64,000 bases of DNA from Fistularia commersonii (Eukaryota; Chordata; Actinopteri; Syngnathiformes; Fistulariidae): contig JBBMNZ010000035.1 of the NCBI GenBank assembly GCA_037954325.1, forward strand, positions 1,494,501 through 1,558,500, read 5' to 3'. Shown in pieces: positions 31,633 to 42,517 of the stretch. Numbering within the stretch: position 1 is the first letter of the stretch; every line of letters begins with the position of its first letter. The notes under the pieces were generated by a model that saw nothing but the letters and a program-made list of their open reading frames with translations, made no database searches and was not told the DNA's origin. The position numbers and the translations under genes are program-made.

Positions 31633-31776
31633 CTATTGGGCCATCGGCTCCGGGGCGGCGAGCGAGGCGACGAAGGCCTGGTAGAGCTGCGGGTGGCAGC
31701 GCTTGTACTGGTCGATCTTCCTCTTGATCTGCTTGGGCGTGTCCTGGTAGTAGTTCTTCTCGTCTCTGGCCATGGC
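31633..31776 (-). CDS. nop16: nop16 exon 5
   Basis: 144 nt ending in TAG at 31633-31635, acceptor CTCCTCCTCAG. Encodes AMARDEKNYYQDTPKQIKRK, IDQYKRCHPQLYQAFVASLA and a short tail APEPMAQ. Confidence 0.94.
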   Translation of the reverse strand, partial: AMARDEKNYYQDTPKQIKRKIDQYKRCHPQLYQAFVASLAAPEPMAQ

Positions 31777-31956
31777 CTGAGGAGGAGGGAGGACGGAGGA
31801 GGGTCAGCCTGGTGGATCCACAGCCCAAAGCCTGGAGAACATCGCTTTGGGATCTGAATACTTCCTGCTTTGCAACCAGAGAGAAGCCTGAGCCAACCAG
31901 AACACATGGTGGGCATGCAACGCAGATGCCATCTGCTGCTATGACAGATGGCTGCA

Positions 31957-31991
<35 letters not shown>

Positions 31992-32165
31992 CGGACGCAA
32001 ACACACACAGGAAGGTGGCAATTTAAAAAAAAAAGGGAAAAGTCATAAAACATAAATGGACTCAGCTTTATCGGTTAGAAAAGTCAGATGCTTTGCATCT
32101 TTGCGTGCATGTTTAAGTTGGAGAAAGGACACACACACACACACACACAAACAGACAGACAGACA

Positions 32166-32198
<33 letters not shown>

Positions 32199-32637
32199 GG
32201 TGGCAATTGAAAAAAAAGTAAAGAGTCATAAACAGACTCAGTCTTTGCGGTTAGAAAAGTGATGCTTCGCATGCATGTTTACGTTGGAGAAAGGACACAC
32301 ACACACATGCACGCATGCGCGCACACACACACAGACAGACAGAGACACACACACACACGAGGTGGCAATTAAAAAAAAGGTCAAAAATCATAAACAGACT
32401 CAGTCTTAGTGGTTAGAAAAGTCTGATGCTTCACATGCATGTTTGAGTTGAAGGACACACACACACACACAAAATTCCGAAATGGTCTGTCTGCCTTCAC
32501 ACACACACACACACACACAAGCAATCCTGCTATCACCCGCCGGCGACAAATTGTTGACATTTGAAACCTTTTTGATGGCACCTTTCACTGGAGAAGATAT
32601 CGGTGGAAAGTGTTTTATCTTTCGTTAGTGAAGGAAG

Positions 32638-32702
<65 letters not shown>

Positions 32703-35025
32703 AATGACCTCCTCCGGCCCAGGAGGCGTCTTGCTCGGCGGCTCTGCTTCCCCCACGTCACATGACCGTGATGTCACAGCGCTGGACACGTGCCGCCATC
32801 TTTGTAGTCCCGCAGGAAAAGCGCCGCGGGCGAAAACACCTTGATTCTAACGGAGGGGCAGGTCCCACCTTGTAGTTCTCCTGGTGGTTCCTGATCATGT
32901 GCTGGACGTACTCGATCAGGTCCGTGGACAGAGTCTTGGTGTCCTTCTCTGGCAGGCTGGCTTCCTCCTCCAACTCTGGACACACACACACACACACACA
33001 CACAGCATTAGGATCTTTCTATTGTTATTATTAAAATTATTATTGCTTCCACTTTGAGGGCAACAGGAGGAACGAGATGATAAATCATAATAATATAATA
33101 ATGATAAGTGGGTTATTGAAGGTCAGTTTGGTGTAGCTGGTTTTTAAATTCCTAACTGAAAGAGCGGCAGGAGGCCTGAAGGGCCTTGGAAAGTTCTCTC
33201 ATGACCGGGGAAAAAGTCTTCAAGGTTCATTTCCTGGGAATTTCTGAGGTCGATGCTGACAGAAGTTCATTTCAAAGTTTTTTTCGGGACAAAATTTCCT
33301 GTCCTGTTGTTAATTTTACGTCTCTGAAATTGTGATGACGCTCAGGAGTGACCTTTGACCTCTGGGAGTCCCTTTTTTCAGAAGTTTGTCAGGCGTTCTT
33401 CTGCTTCGGGTCGCTCCCTTCAGCCCAACCATCTAAATCCATCTGATCCTCGTCCTCCATCCATAAACCTCTTCTCTGTCCACGTCCAAACCAGCTCAGT
33501 CTCACTTTATCTCCAGAACATCTAACACGAGCTTTCTTATCCTCATCTGTCCCAGCCCGCACACTTCCTGCCTATTTTTGTTTGTTTATTTTTTTTTCCA
33601 TCGCTATTTATTTTTGTTTCTCTATTTATACTTTCGTTTAGTTCTGGTTGTGTGTTTTCCACCCTCACCGTTCCTTGATGCTGTTCCATTATTGTCTGCT
33701 GCCTATTTATCTGCTGTCAATTCATACGTGGATGTCAATCTATCTTCTGTCTTTCTATTTATCCTCATATTCATTTTACTTTTTTTTTTTTTTTTGGACA
33801 TTAGAACCGTTATGCTGTTGTCACAAAGGAGCTTCCCCTATGGGGACCATTAAAGTAACATGAATTGTGTCCGGCCACATAAGAAAGCGTTCAGGTGAAT
33901 ATCTACAATATGGATTCCCATGTACAGGTGGTCCTCAAACAGTCCAGAGCGTAGGAGAGTGTGGAAAAGAGGTGAAGAGACGGGCCAAGCAGGTTGGAAT
34001 GGGTGGAGAAAAGTGTCAGGGGTACCAAGAGATAGAAGACTTTCAGCCAGAATAAAAGGAAAGGTGGACAAGACAGTGGTGAGACCAGAGATGATGTTTG
34101 GACTAGAAACTGTTCCAATGACCAAAAGACAGCAGGCAGAACTAGAGGTTGCAGAGATGAAGATGTTGAGGTTCTCTTTGGGAGTGACCAGGATGGAGAG
34201 GATCAGGAAGGAGTCTATCAGAGGAACAGCACATGTTAGATGTTTTGGAGAGAAGGTCAGAGAAGCCAGACTGAGATGGTTGGGTCATGGACAGAGGAGG
34301 GAGAGTGGACGGATGCTGGAATTGGCGGTCTAGATGAAGACCAAAGAGAAGATTTATGGACGTAGTGAGAAAGAATATGAAGGTAGTTGGTGTGAGAGAG
34401 GAGGATCCAGAGAATAGGGTTAGATGGAGAAAGTTGACTCGCTGTGGCGACACCTGAAGGGAAAAACCGAAAGAAGATGATGATGATGCACAGGTGGTCC
34501 TCACTTAACAACAGGGTTACGTTTCTATCATACAGTATCTGCATACATGTCGGCTGTTTGTACCGTGCTATTTTACCTTTTTTCCCCTTTACTGTTTATA
34601 ATTGCATGACTATGGGTCAATTCCAAACACGGGTAAGCACAAACAATACACACTCCCTCACCGCTCTACTGAAAGTACATTTTTGTTTTAGTGTGAAAAT
34701 CATGTTTTGTTATTTGAACACAGTAAAACATGGGCCCGTCTAGATTTTGGAAAAAAAAAAAAAAAAAAAGCTATCTTATTACACCAGTAAAGCAGTGTTG
34801 GGTACATGCACATATAAAACTAGTGGGGTTCAGAACCGCTCTAGATGTTCCTCCACCTGCTCTCACTGCCCATCACAGTGTTGTCTGCAGACACCAGCTC
34901 CTGTCAGATGATGAATGAAGCCCAAAGGAGACAAAAAAAAAAAAAAAAAATACAAATTTGGGTTTTGAGATAAGTTCTGCTTCCACGGCGGCCAAAAATG
35001 GGATTGGGACACCCCCGCCCCGCGG

Positions 35026-35056
<31 letters not shown>

Positions 35057-37415
35057 CGGGGGCAACTGTTGCCGCTGCTCCTCTGGAAACTCCAGCCGTC
35101 TGACTGAAAGATCTGATTGTGCTTCAGACTCGGGAGAAACACTGCCCATTTTGTCGGGTCCTTTTCGCTCCGGTGGCACAAAAGACGTCAGAGACGGCGG
35201 CTGCGGTCGCCAAAACCGATAAGTCTCCTCCAAAACCTTGGAGGAGGGAGTGTTGACTTACGTTTGAGGATGTAGGGTTTGGTCACGATGTGGGCTTGGG
35301 CTTTGGGCTTGGGCTTGGGCTCAACCCCGGTGAGCTGAGGAGGAAGGAGAAGCGGTCAGTCGGAGTGGCGTCTCCGCCCAGAACGGGGAAACATTATTAA
35401 TTACAACAATAACGGCCGCCGACATTGAAAAGAGAGCCGGAACAGAAGTGAAATATTCAGCTTCTGTTCGCTTTCTCCTCACAGAACCCTGAGATCCAGA
35501 GGACCTTCATCAGCCGCCGGCAATTTCCGCCCACGGTATTGATTTTTTTTTGGGGGGGATTTTAAAGATTAATATTCACTGTGCGGGCGAGAGGAAATGA
35601 AACTCTGCCGCTGTCTCCGCACCCGCTCCATCCACATTGCGATCGTCGCGCCAGTAGGCAGCGCCGTGTCTTCAAACCTCACCCTTCATTCATTTGTTAT
35701 GAAGAAATAATCCCTTCCTGCCCTTCTGGCTCTCCACTTCATTTATTCCCAATTCAATTACTTCTAGTTCACCTCTGTTCTCCGTCGCCCTGCGAGCTGT
35801 AATAACGCCGCCGGGTCCAAATAGACGGAACCGATCGATGAGGTAGCTCGGAATTCTGGGCTCGAAAAACAGAATTGGCTTGTGGGAAATTTAACGGGAA
35901 GATGCGGCTTGGTGGGTAAAGTGGAAGGTCGCCGGTTTGCTTCCCATCCCCGTCTGTGTGCCGAAGTGTCCTTGGGAGGGACACCGAACCCCCGACACCT
36001 TCTTATTAATGCCAGGGGTGTTAATTTCTCGCTTTTAGACAAATCTGGACACACTCATTCACCTCTTGAGGGAAAAACAATCATCTGATCCCTCACAGAT
36101 GACACTCTGCTGGCCCCTGCTGGCAGAAACAGGACTGGAGCAGCAGAAATATAGTTTAAAAAACTTTATATGAGAGGTAAAATGATGTTTTTTAAACTAT
36201 AAAAGCCATGATAGAATGGTGAAATAAAACAGACTGCGGGGAAATAAGTCAGTAAATAATCGAGGTTTTGGCTGCGTACAAAAATCCGCCGGTTGATTCC
36301 AAACTGCGTCCAGTCTCTACTCGAGAGAGAGTTCAGGGATGTGAGGCGGTGAAATACAAATAAGAGACTTTCGATTCATATTTCCAATTTACATCATTGC
36401 GGAGGGTCCTGGAATTATCGTCTAAATACACAAAGACTTGACAGCGACAGCCACTGCCATCCACAGCGAGTAAAACAAAGTGTCGTCGTCTTTAGTAAGG
36501 ACTACAAATGAATGCGTATCAGCAGAACGATAGAAATATAAGTGTGTGTGTGTCACTCACTCTCTGCTTGGCAAAGGGGATGCTGTGGTTGGGGTCGAAG
36601 GACAGGCCCATGTTCCCCAAGTTCCTCGCCGTGGACTTCCAGTTGTCCCACCCATTGCGAATATGCTGACTGAGAGTGGGAAGAAACGCAACGGGTTTCA
36701 GGGGGACAAAGGTGCTCAGAACTCAAAGCACAACAGATTTATCATTCAGTGTTTAAAGTGTTTTAGTGTTTTCAGTGATGCACCCTGAAACACTATTTAC
36801 CCCGACAACTTTAAACAATCGTGTCCTCTATTTTCCTGCATATTAAGGACATTGCATTTTGTAAACATCAGGTAAGACAGACAAAACACAGAAGCTAGCT
36901 CAGGGCTAGAAGAAAGCATTGAGATAAAATGAACTGCTTCATGTTGTTTACATTTCCCACATCTTGTCCACAAAATAGATGAAGTATGGCTACTACTACT
37001 ACCAATAGTTACCTGAAGCGCTCTATATGATTCATTTTTTAACACTTTTGAAGAAATAAGGGTTCATTCTTCAACACACGTATATATTTTCATAAATGTA
37101 AACATGCTGGGTACTGAACTACGACAATTTTCTGTTACCCGACGAATACAGTTGAAGCGATACTTCCACTTTTATTATCCCCCACAACATATTAAAGAGT
37201 GTTAGTCTTATTTCATCTGTTAAATCACAAAATCCCCCAGTTAGGTGTTTTCAAGAGGCTAGCTACATGCTAGCGTTAGCTCGCTATGCTAGCGCGCCGC
37301 GGGCTCACTTCTCTATCCTGGGTCGGGACTTCCTGATGAACTTCTTCTTGAGATTCTTCCGGTTCCTATTGTAGTCGAACTTCTTTCTCTTCGCGGATTG
37401 CTTGGCTTTCGGCAT
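31633..37415 (-). CDS. nop16: nop16 (nucleolar protein 16), complete
   Basis: NOP16 acts in the nucleolus in assembly of the large (60S) ribosomal subunit (family knowledge). Five exons (37309-37415, 36561-36669, 35262-35334, 32869-32975, 31633-31776) join in phase to 179 aa; human NOP16 is 178 aa. The N-terminus MPKAKQSAKRKKFDYNRNRK plus KKKFIRKSRPRIE is strongly basic, a nucleolar-targeting type sequence. Then come HIRNGWDNWKSTARNLGNMG (core), a Pro/Lys-rich linker, KPYIL, LEEEASLPEKDTKTLSTDLI and MARDEKNYYQDTPKQIKRKI near the C-terminus. All match the family in order. The start ATG at 37415 gives the conserved MPKAK. It is divergent from grk6 and convergent with arl10. An E-box CACGTG lies about 100 bp upstream. 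Confidence 0.96.
31960..32520. repeat. tandem ~165-bp repeat with embedded CA tracts
   Basis: The three units carry CA tracts of different length (32130-32198, 32294-32358, 32454-32471), with CAGA and GCGC interruptions. It looks like one expanded segment mutated independently in each unit. Confidence 0.85.
32640..32700. repeat. (CA)30 microsatellite
   Basis: CA tract in nop16 intron 4. Confidence 0.96.
32869..32975 (-). CDS. nop16: nop16 exon 4
   Basis: 107 nt, donor AAG|GTGGGA. Encodes Q-LEEEASLPEKDTKTLSTDL then IEYVQHMIRNHQENYK. The acceptor is (TG)12 followed directly by TCCAG, so the usual polypyrimidine tract is a TG repeat. Confidence 0.94.
32981..33004. repeat. (CA)12 at the nop16 exon 4 acceptor
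   Basis: Read on the transcript strand this is (UG)12, ending 5 nt before exon 4. Confidence 0.97.
33395..33560 (-). mobile_element. RTE-like LINE fragment (antisense)
   Basis: Contains 'tctccagaacatctaacacg' and 'gtccaaaccagctcagtct', matching the reverse of the plus-strand copy at 34200-34290. Confidence 0.6.
33930..34485 (+). mobile_element. RTE-like non-LTR retrotransposon, RT C-terminal remnant
   Basis: The plus-strand reading shows KGKVDKTVVRPEMMFGLETV, EVAEMKMLRFSLGVTRMERI and RLRWLGHGQRRE, the conserved segment after the reverse-transcriptase domain in RTE-type fish elements. A stop after LAV, then 'cgctgtggcgacacctgaag' and 'ggaaaaaccgaaagaagatg', mark the 3' end. It is 5'-truncated and inactive. 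Confidence 0.85.
35027..35052. repeat. (CA)13 microsatellite
   Basis: CA tract in nop16 intron 3. Confidence 0.95.
35262..35334 (-). CDS. nop16: nop16 exon 3
   Basis: 73 nt, acceptor CTTCCTCCTCAG, donor AAAC|GTAAGT. Encodes LTGVEPKPKPKAQAHIVTKP then YILK; the PKPKPKA linker comes from repeated 'cccaag' units. Confidence 0.93.
35335..36560 (-). other. nop16 intron 2
   Basis: 1.2-kb intron. It contains a tRNA-derived SINE at 35895-36068 and a short CA/GT run at its 5' splice site. Nothing else was recognised. Confidence 0.75.
35895..36068 (+). repeat. tRNA-derived SINE
   Basis: 'gcggcttggtgggtaaagtg' + gaaggtcgccggtttgcttccc gives A- and B-box-like segments, followed by the usual body 'gtctgtgtgccgaagtgtcc' + ttgggagggacaccgaaccc. 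Confidence 0.8.
36561..36669 (-). CDS. nop16: nop16 exon 2
   Basis: 109 nt, acceptor CCACTCTCAG, donor AGA|GTGAGT. Encodes N-QHIRNGWDNWKSTARNLG then NMGLSFDPNHSIPFAKQR. Confidence 0.95.
36670..37308 (-). other. nop16 intron 1
   Basis: 639-bp AT-rich intron; nothing recognised beyond the splice sites. Confidence 0.75.
37309..37415 (-). CDS. nop16: nop16 exon 1
   Basis: 107 nt, ATG at 37413-37415, donor GAA|GTGAGC. Encodes the Lys/Arg-rich N-terminus up to SRPRIE. Confidence 0.95.
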
Positions 37416-37540
37416 GTTTTCCGGCTTGTTTGGACGCCGAGCAGACGTGTGTCTGCGATTGTGCGAGGACAAACAACGTGTAGTGTCTGGGAAGGAAAGG
37501 AGTTTAGTTCCGGTCACGTGATCTAAAGCCACGCCCCTCT
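37416..37540 (-). promoter_or_regulatory. nop16 proximal promoter with E-box
   Basis: CACGTG at 37515-37520 lies 100 bp upstream of the ATG, next to a 'gccacgcccct' GC/KLF-type box at 37528-37538. Human NOP16 is known as a MYC-responsive gene; here the motif is seen and its use is inferred. Confidence 0.5.
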
Positions 37541-38640
37541 GCCATTTTTTCCCTTCCTTTAAATCTTTATTGTTTTTTGTTGAACGACAAGAAGAAATTA
37601 GGCTCAAATCTAGCTGTATTTAGATCATAAAATGGAAAGAAACGAACTAGAAACATCTACAACACATGATAATATATAGATAAGATTCAGAAAACTTGCC
37701 AAATAAACTAAAGACAAGAGAAGACAGTGTTGGACAATGCGAGTAAGAAAGTTGTTTTGCAAATATTAGGGGTTTGCAAAGTATTTACTTTAAGGATGGA
37801 GAGTACCACAAAGTATGTCATGCAAACAAAGAAATGACACACAATGTTTTCAGCCTGTTCAGAAAAGCTGTGACACAATTATAACGTTTTCCTGTTCAAC
37901 TGGATTTTGCAGGCAAATTGCAAAAAAACCCTGCAGCTATTACCTTTATCCCAAAGTCTCCATATGACATATGAACGAGAAGGTGAATGGTTGTATGTCT
38001 ACACAATCTGTGAATAAGAGAAGATATACTTTACTAATCCCCGTAAGGGAAATTCTGTCACAGCAGCACAACAATAACAGTATCAATAAATGTGAGTATA
38101 AATATAAATAAAAGAGACAACAAAATGATAGCAAAAGACATCCATAAATAGACAGCAGGGTGAGCAACAACAAAGATAAGAATTGACAACAGAATGGAAA
38201 ACAACAAAATAATGACAGCAGGGTTGAGAATAGACAACCAAAACAATAACAAGGATAAGAGCAGAGAAAGAGTGACAATAACAGTGACAAAAAAAATAAA
38301 TATGATGCAAATGGAGTGACACCAACAAAGATTAAAAAACAAACAACGATAAATAAATATAAAGCAGACCACAGAGTTAGGACATGAGAGAGTGAACACT
38401 TTTGCCTCTACATGTCCTGTGATAAGAGGCTAAATAGTTGTATGTCTCTATTTATTTGGTGAAGGACAAGGTAAAAGGTTATATTTCTCATTATCTGGGC
38501 GTGTGATCGATCCAGGGTGAGCCCACTTCTCACCCAACAGGCTCCAGCACACTGAACACTGGCTCAACGTCACAAATAATGCACAAAAATGACAAAAAAG
38601 TAATTATTCCTCTCTTTGTGCAAACTTCGCCTCGGTTTAT
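37541..38640. other. spacer upstream of nop16, with LINE tail
   Basis: AT-rich spacer. An antisense LINE-tail-like 'actaatccccgtaagggaaa' at about 38033 begins a 380-bp 'acaacaataaca'-rich stretch. No gene seen. Confidence 0.6.
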
Positions 38641-38659
38641 TATTCTTTTCCCGTTTTGT

Positions 38660-38990
38660 GCAATTCCAATCACGGCCGCTAGAGGGCGCAGTAAACCAAC
38701 GCTCATTACAATGAGCCGCATCGCAAGTGACGTCACTTGTTTGCCCCACCAATCATCGATAGGATGTAATCGGCCTCTGGGCCGATCGATAAGTCCATCG
38801 GGAGCTGTCGTCATCCCGCGCAACAAACCGACAAACCCCCTCCTCCTCTCTTTTTAATGCGCTTTTAAAACCCACGGTGCGTTCGCGGACCCGCGAGTGT
38901 TAAAAGTCTCCGGGGACTTCCGCCGGAGAGGTGCAGGAAATGACGTCACTTGCGGCGATGATCCCGCGAGATTTTCAAGTCCCGTCTTTT
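38660..38990. promoter_or_regulatory. orphan promoter-like module (CTCF-like, CCAAT, two CREs)
   Basis: A CpG-richer island in AT-rich surroundings. It has 'ggccgctagagggcgcagt' (38674-38692, CTCF-core-like), a 16-bp perfect palindrome caagtgacgtcacttg (38724-38739) with a consensus CRE, a CCAAT word at about 38750, and a second TGACGTCACTTG at 38941-38952. No exon of a known gene follows on either side within 1.3 kb. Confidence 0.55.
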
Positions 38991-40040
38991 TTTTTTTGAT
39001 ATCGATATCGATCATCTTAATTATTATTATTTATAATTCGGGAATGAACCGTGAGAAATCAAACTAATCCAATCACCTTCTCCCTCGAGTGTGAATTTTA
39101 TATATTAAACTTAAAAAGTTTCCATTGTTTCCAAACAGCGCGATTGTTTTAGATGATGGGACATTATTTGTTGATTATATCAAAAGGTCTCGACTTTGAC
39201 CCTTTTCGAGGTCAAATGTAATGGGTTTTAGCCTAGTAATAAAATTAGTTATTACACGAGCATGAGCATGAAAGATTTTTTTCCCCAAATAATACTTTAT
39301 ACTCTGAAAGATTAAGAAATGGTAAACAATCAAATGGTTTACTGGTTATATATGTCTATGTTTACTTGCTATTCATCTGATGTGAAGGGAGTCCAAAATA
39401 GTAATAATTTCATTACATTGTCTGAAACACCACATTCTTACAACATATAGCTCGATAAAAATTTCTAATCTTGAAAGTCAACATTATTCCATGTTCATTC
39501 TGTTAATTTATTTGATAGATCTACACACTTGCGGCATTTATGTATCTCTGGTTAGATGCTAAAAGCGCATTGCGCCGCCGTGTACTTGCACATGTATAAT
39601 GAATTTTATACTGTACATCAACCCCTACTTTTGCACACAATTACAACATGTAATCGAATACATGCACATTTAAAGACGTTACGTATATTTTTACATACCT
39701 TTAATTTTATTTTTCGTTTAATTCTTACTGTTCTTTTTATTTTATGTTAATTATTCGCTCTTTTATTCTGCCTTTTTAAAGAATTCTACTTTGATTCTTC
39801 CTCACTTGACTCTGCAGCAGGAGCTTCTTTCAACGAAAAGCAATTCCCCTGTGAGGGAATCAATAAGAGTATTTTGATTCTGAGACACTTTATAGTTTAT
39901 AGTTTATTTTTATTTCTAATTCTGCCTTTCTTTTATTATTCATTACTGTTATATTTTCTGTAACTCTGGCACTGCAATTTCCTTCGGGATTAATAAAGTT
40001 GTTCTTATTCTTATTCTTATTCTGATTCTGAATCTATCCT
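38991..40040. other. AT-rich spacer upstream of grk6, with LINE tails
   Basis: Two tail-like sequences lie at 39840-39885 ('caattcccctgtgagggaat') and 39905-40030 ('atttccttcgggattaataa'); the second is followed by (TTATTC)n. No gene was recognised. Confidence 0.65.
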
Positions 40041-40357
40041 AATCTAAAAAAGGGGTTGCGGGACGAGCGCAGAGTGACACCTCTGTCTTCCGGTTCATCT
40101 TTTTCCCACAGAGTAAGACCTCCTTCTGCGTTTGTCTCTCTGCCAGGCCAGGAAGAAGAGGAGGAGGAGGAGGAGATAGAGAAGAGGAGGGGCGCGGACT
40201 GTCAACCGTGCGAAAGCAAAAAAAAAAAAAAAAAAATTGGGGGTTGAATCTACCGGGTCGGTGGGAGGAGGCGGCGGCGGACGGCAGTGAGGGTGAAGCC
40301 GCCGAAGGGGAGCAGGAGGTCGGTCTGCAGCCTGGAAGCCGAGACAGGAGAGCCAAC
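40041..40357 (+). promoter_or_regulatory. grk6 5' UTR / promoter region
   Basis: GC-rich DNA before the grk6 ATG with GAGGAG repeats (40150-40190) and an A19 run (40219-40237). CpG-rich sequence continues to about 40800. Transcription start not determined. Confidence 0.5.
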
Positions 40358-40409
40358 ATGGAGCTGGAGAACATCGTGGCCAACACGGTGCTGCTGAAAG
40401 CTCGGGAAG
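40358..40409 (+). CDS. grk6: grk6 exon 1
   Basis: 52 nt, MELENIVANTVLLKARE plus G, donor GAAG|GTAGGG. It is the conserved receptor-activated N-terminal helix. Confidence 0.95.
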
Positions 40410-41498
40410 GTAGGGATGGAGCCGGCGCTTTGACAGGTCCACCTCCACCCCTCCGGTGCTTCACCGGAGGATGCACCGGAGGACCCCCTCCCTCCTTTCC
40501 GCGCACATTTCGCGGGGTTGCAGGGGAGGGTGGCGGATGTTCATGAATTCATCCGCTGATGCTGCCGGACGGCGGCGCAGAACTCCGTTGGAAACTTACG
40601 TTATTTAAAGTTGACCGTCGCCCCGGCGGAGCCCTGAATCGTCCCCGACCCACCGAACCGGAGCCGGTTCGAATCACCGGTGCACGTCGGTCCATTCGGC
40701 GCCGGAAACCGCGGTCCTTCCCCCGCAAGAACGCAATTAAGCACGGCGTGGACGCGCTTTTAACCCAACTGTCCCGACAACCCATTCCTCATCCGGGGAC
40801 TTTCTTATTTTTTTTAATATACTTTTCTTCTTGTTTTTCTCCCCCCCCCCCCCTCCGGTCTTGGTTTGATTCCGTGCACCGGAAGGGAGAGGGGTGGGGG
40901 TGGGGGGGTGAAGAATGCGAGTGCACGTAGGGCTTCCCCGGCCGGCGGTTGCAGCATCGAACCTACATTTGCAGAACAGGATGTCGGAGGTGCTCCTCTC
41001 CTTCCTCTCTTTCTCCTTCTTCCTTCTTCTTCTTCTTCTTCTTCTCCTTCTTCTTCTTCTTCTTCTTCAGCCCTTCCTGCCCAGGTCCTGCAGGCAGGGA
41101 GGCATTTATGGTGAGAACATGACAGAACCTCACCACCACCACCACCACCACCCGGCACCCAGTGCAGGACTGCGCTGCAGCCCTCCTGTGTGACCGTGCG
41201 TGCGTGCATGTACGCGCACACACAAGCACACACGCACATCGCCGGTCTTTTGTTATTGTTGCTCCGAAGCAGCAGACAAAGGTTGCATTTGCTCGGCGCA
41301 GACATAATCCTAATGCCATCTGCGCGTGTATGTGTGTGTGTGTGGGGGGGGGGGGGGGGTGTCTGTGCGTGCGTGTGTGTGTTTGTGTGTTAAGAAAGAC
41401 GAGTGACACGATCGTGCACGACGGGATTAACCCGCGCGGTTCGTCGGCGCGTCTCCTCTTAAGCCTCTGCACAGCAAACAGCGCAAAACTTCTGCTCC

Positions 41499-41573
<75 letters not shown>

Positions 41574-42294
41574 GATGTCGAAGTGATTCTGTCCTTCGCG
41601 AGATGCGAGGATAAAAAGTCAGCACTATGAGTTCTGGTTGGTTGTTGTTTTATTTGGTAATGTTCACGGTCACTATATTGATATGCATCAATTATTGATC
41701 GGATCGTGATAATCGATGTTGTCGATAAATCTATTTATTTTGATTTCTATTTCCTGGATGATTTTCTTTGCTGCAGTGATTTACTTTTAACTGTAATTTC
41801 TGCCCTGATATTTTTTTTTTCACAATTTCCAGGTCGTCCCTTAATATTTCATTTTAGAATTTATTTTAATTTTATTTTGTTTTATTGATGGCCCCTTTCA
41901 TTATTAAATAACAGTGGATATAGATAGATATACATACCATCTCCGTGGCGACCCACTGAGCCAGAATAGAAATTAAATAAAATGAAATTAAAAATAATTA
42001 AAGATGAGTTGTTTCTATTAAGACGTCTATAAATACAGATCTATTGATATATAAATATACAGATGTTCTTACAGATAATATTGATGTGGATATACATGTG
42101 TAAGTAAATGGATAAAGACACGCAGGCATAGTTTGTGCTTATAGGAACAGTAAATATATAGACTTAGATATCCAGATATTGATCTGCAGATATGGATATA
42201 CAGATTATATCAATCTCAATTGATTCTTGGATGTTCATAGTTTACATCTGACTGACTAAACACACCTCAGAACATCCTGGATAGTTTGGGGGGG

Positions 42295-42329
<35 letters not shown>

Positions 42330-42480
42330 CATGCTCAGATGGGTCTGTTGGACGGTGAGCCAGGAGCACGCTGGTGGATTTGCCGATCAAAATGGTGCGG
42401 CGGCGGCTCATGTGGTAAGAGGTGATTGATCAACTTGTGATTGATGGACAGGTGATCGACAGGTTATAGAGTAAGTAGAC

Positions 42481-42517
<37 letters not shown>

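Larger units (their letters stand above)
31777..32868 (-). other. nop16 intron 4 with a three-fold tandem repeat
   Basis: 1.1-kb intron. A unit of about 160-185 bp beginning 'ggtggcaatt', followed by an A run, 'cataaacagactcag' and '...ggttagaaaagt', 'catgcatgttt' and a CA tract, is present three times (starts at 32014, 32199 and 32361). Confidence 0.85.
32976..35261 (-). other. nop16 intron 3
   Basis: 2.3-kb intron with two RTE-like LINE fragments in opposite orientation (33395-33560 minus, 33930-34480 plus), an AT-rich stretch (33560-33864) ending in a LINE-tail-like 'ggggaccattaaag', an A19 run at about 34750 and a CA tract (35027-35052). No exon was recognised. Confidence 0.75.

Noticed and set aside
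40814..41625. Large overlapping frames (163 and 220 aa, minus strand) near grk6 exon 1
   Set aside because: Made of EEEEKK from the TTC repeat and HTHT from the GT repeat.
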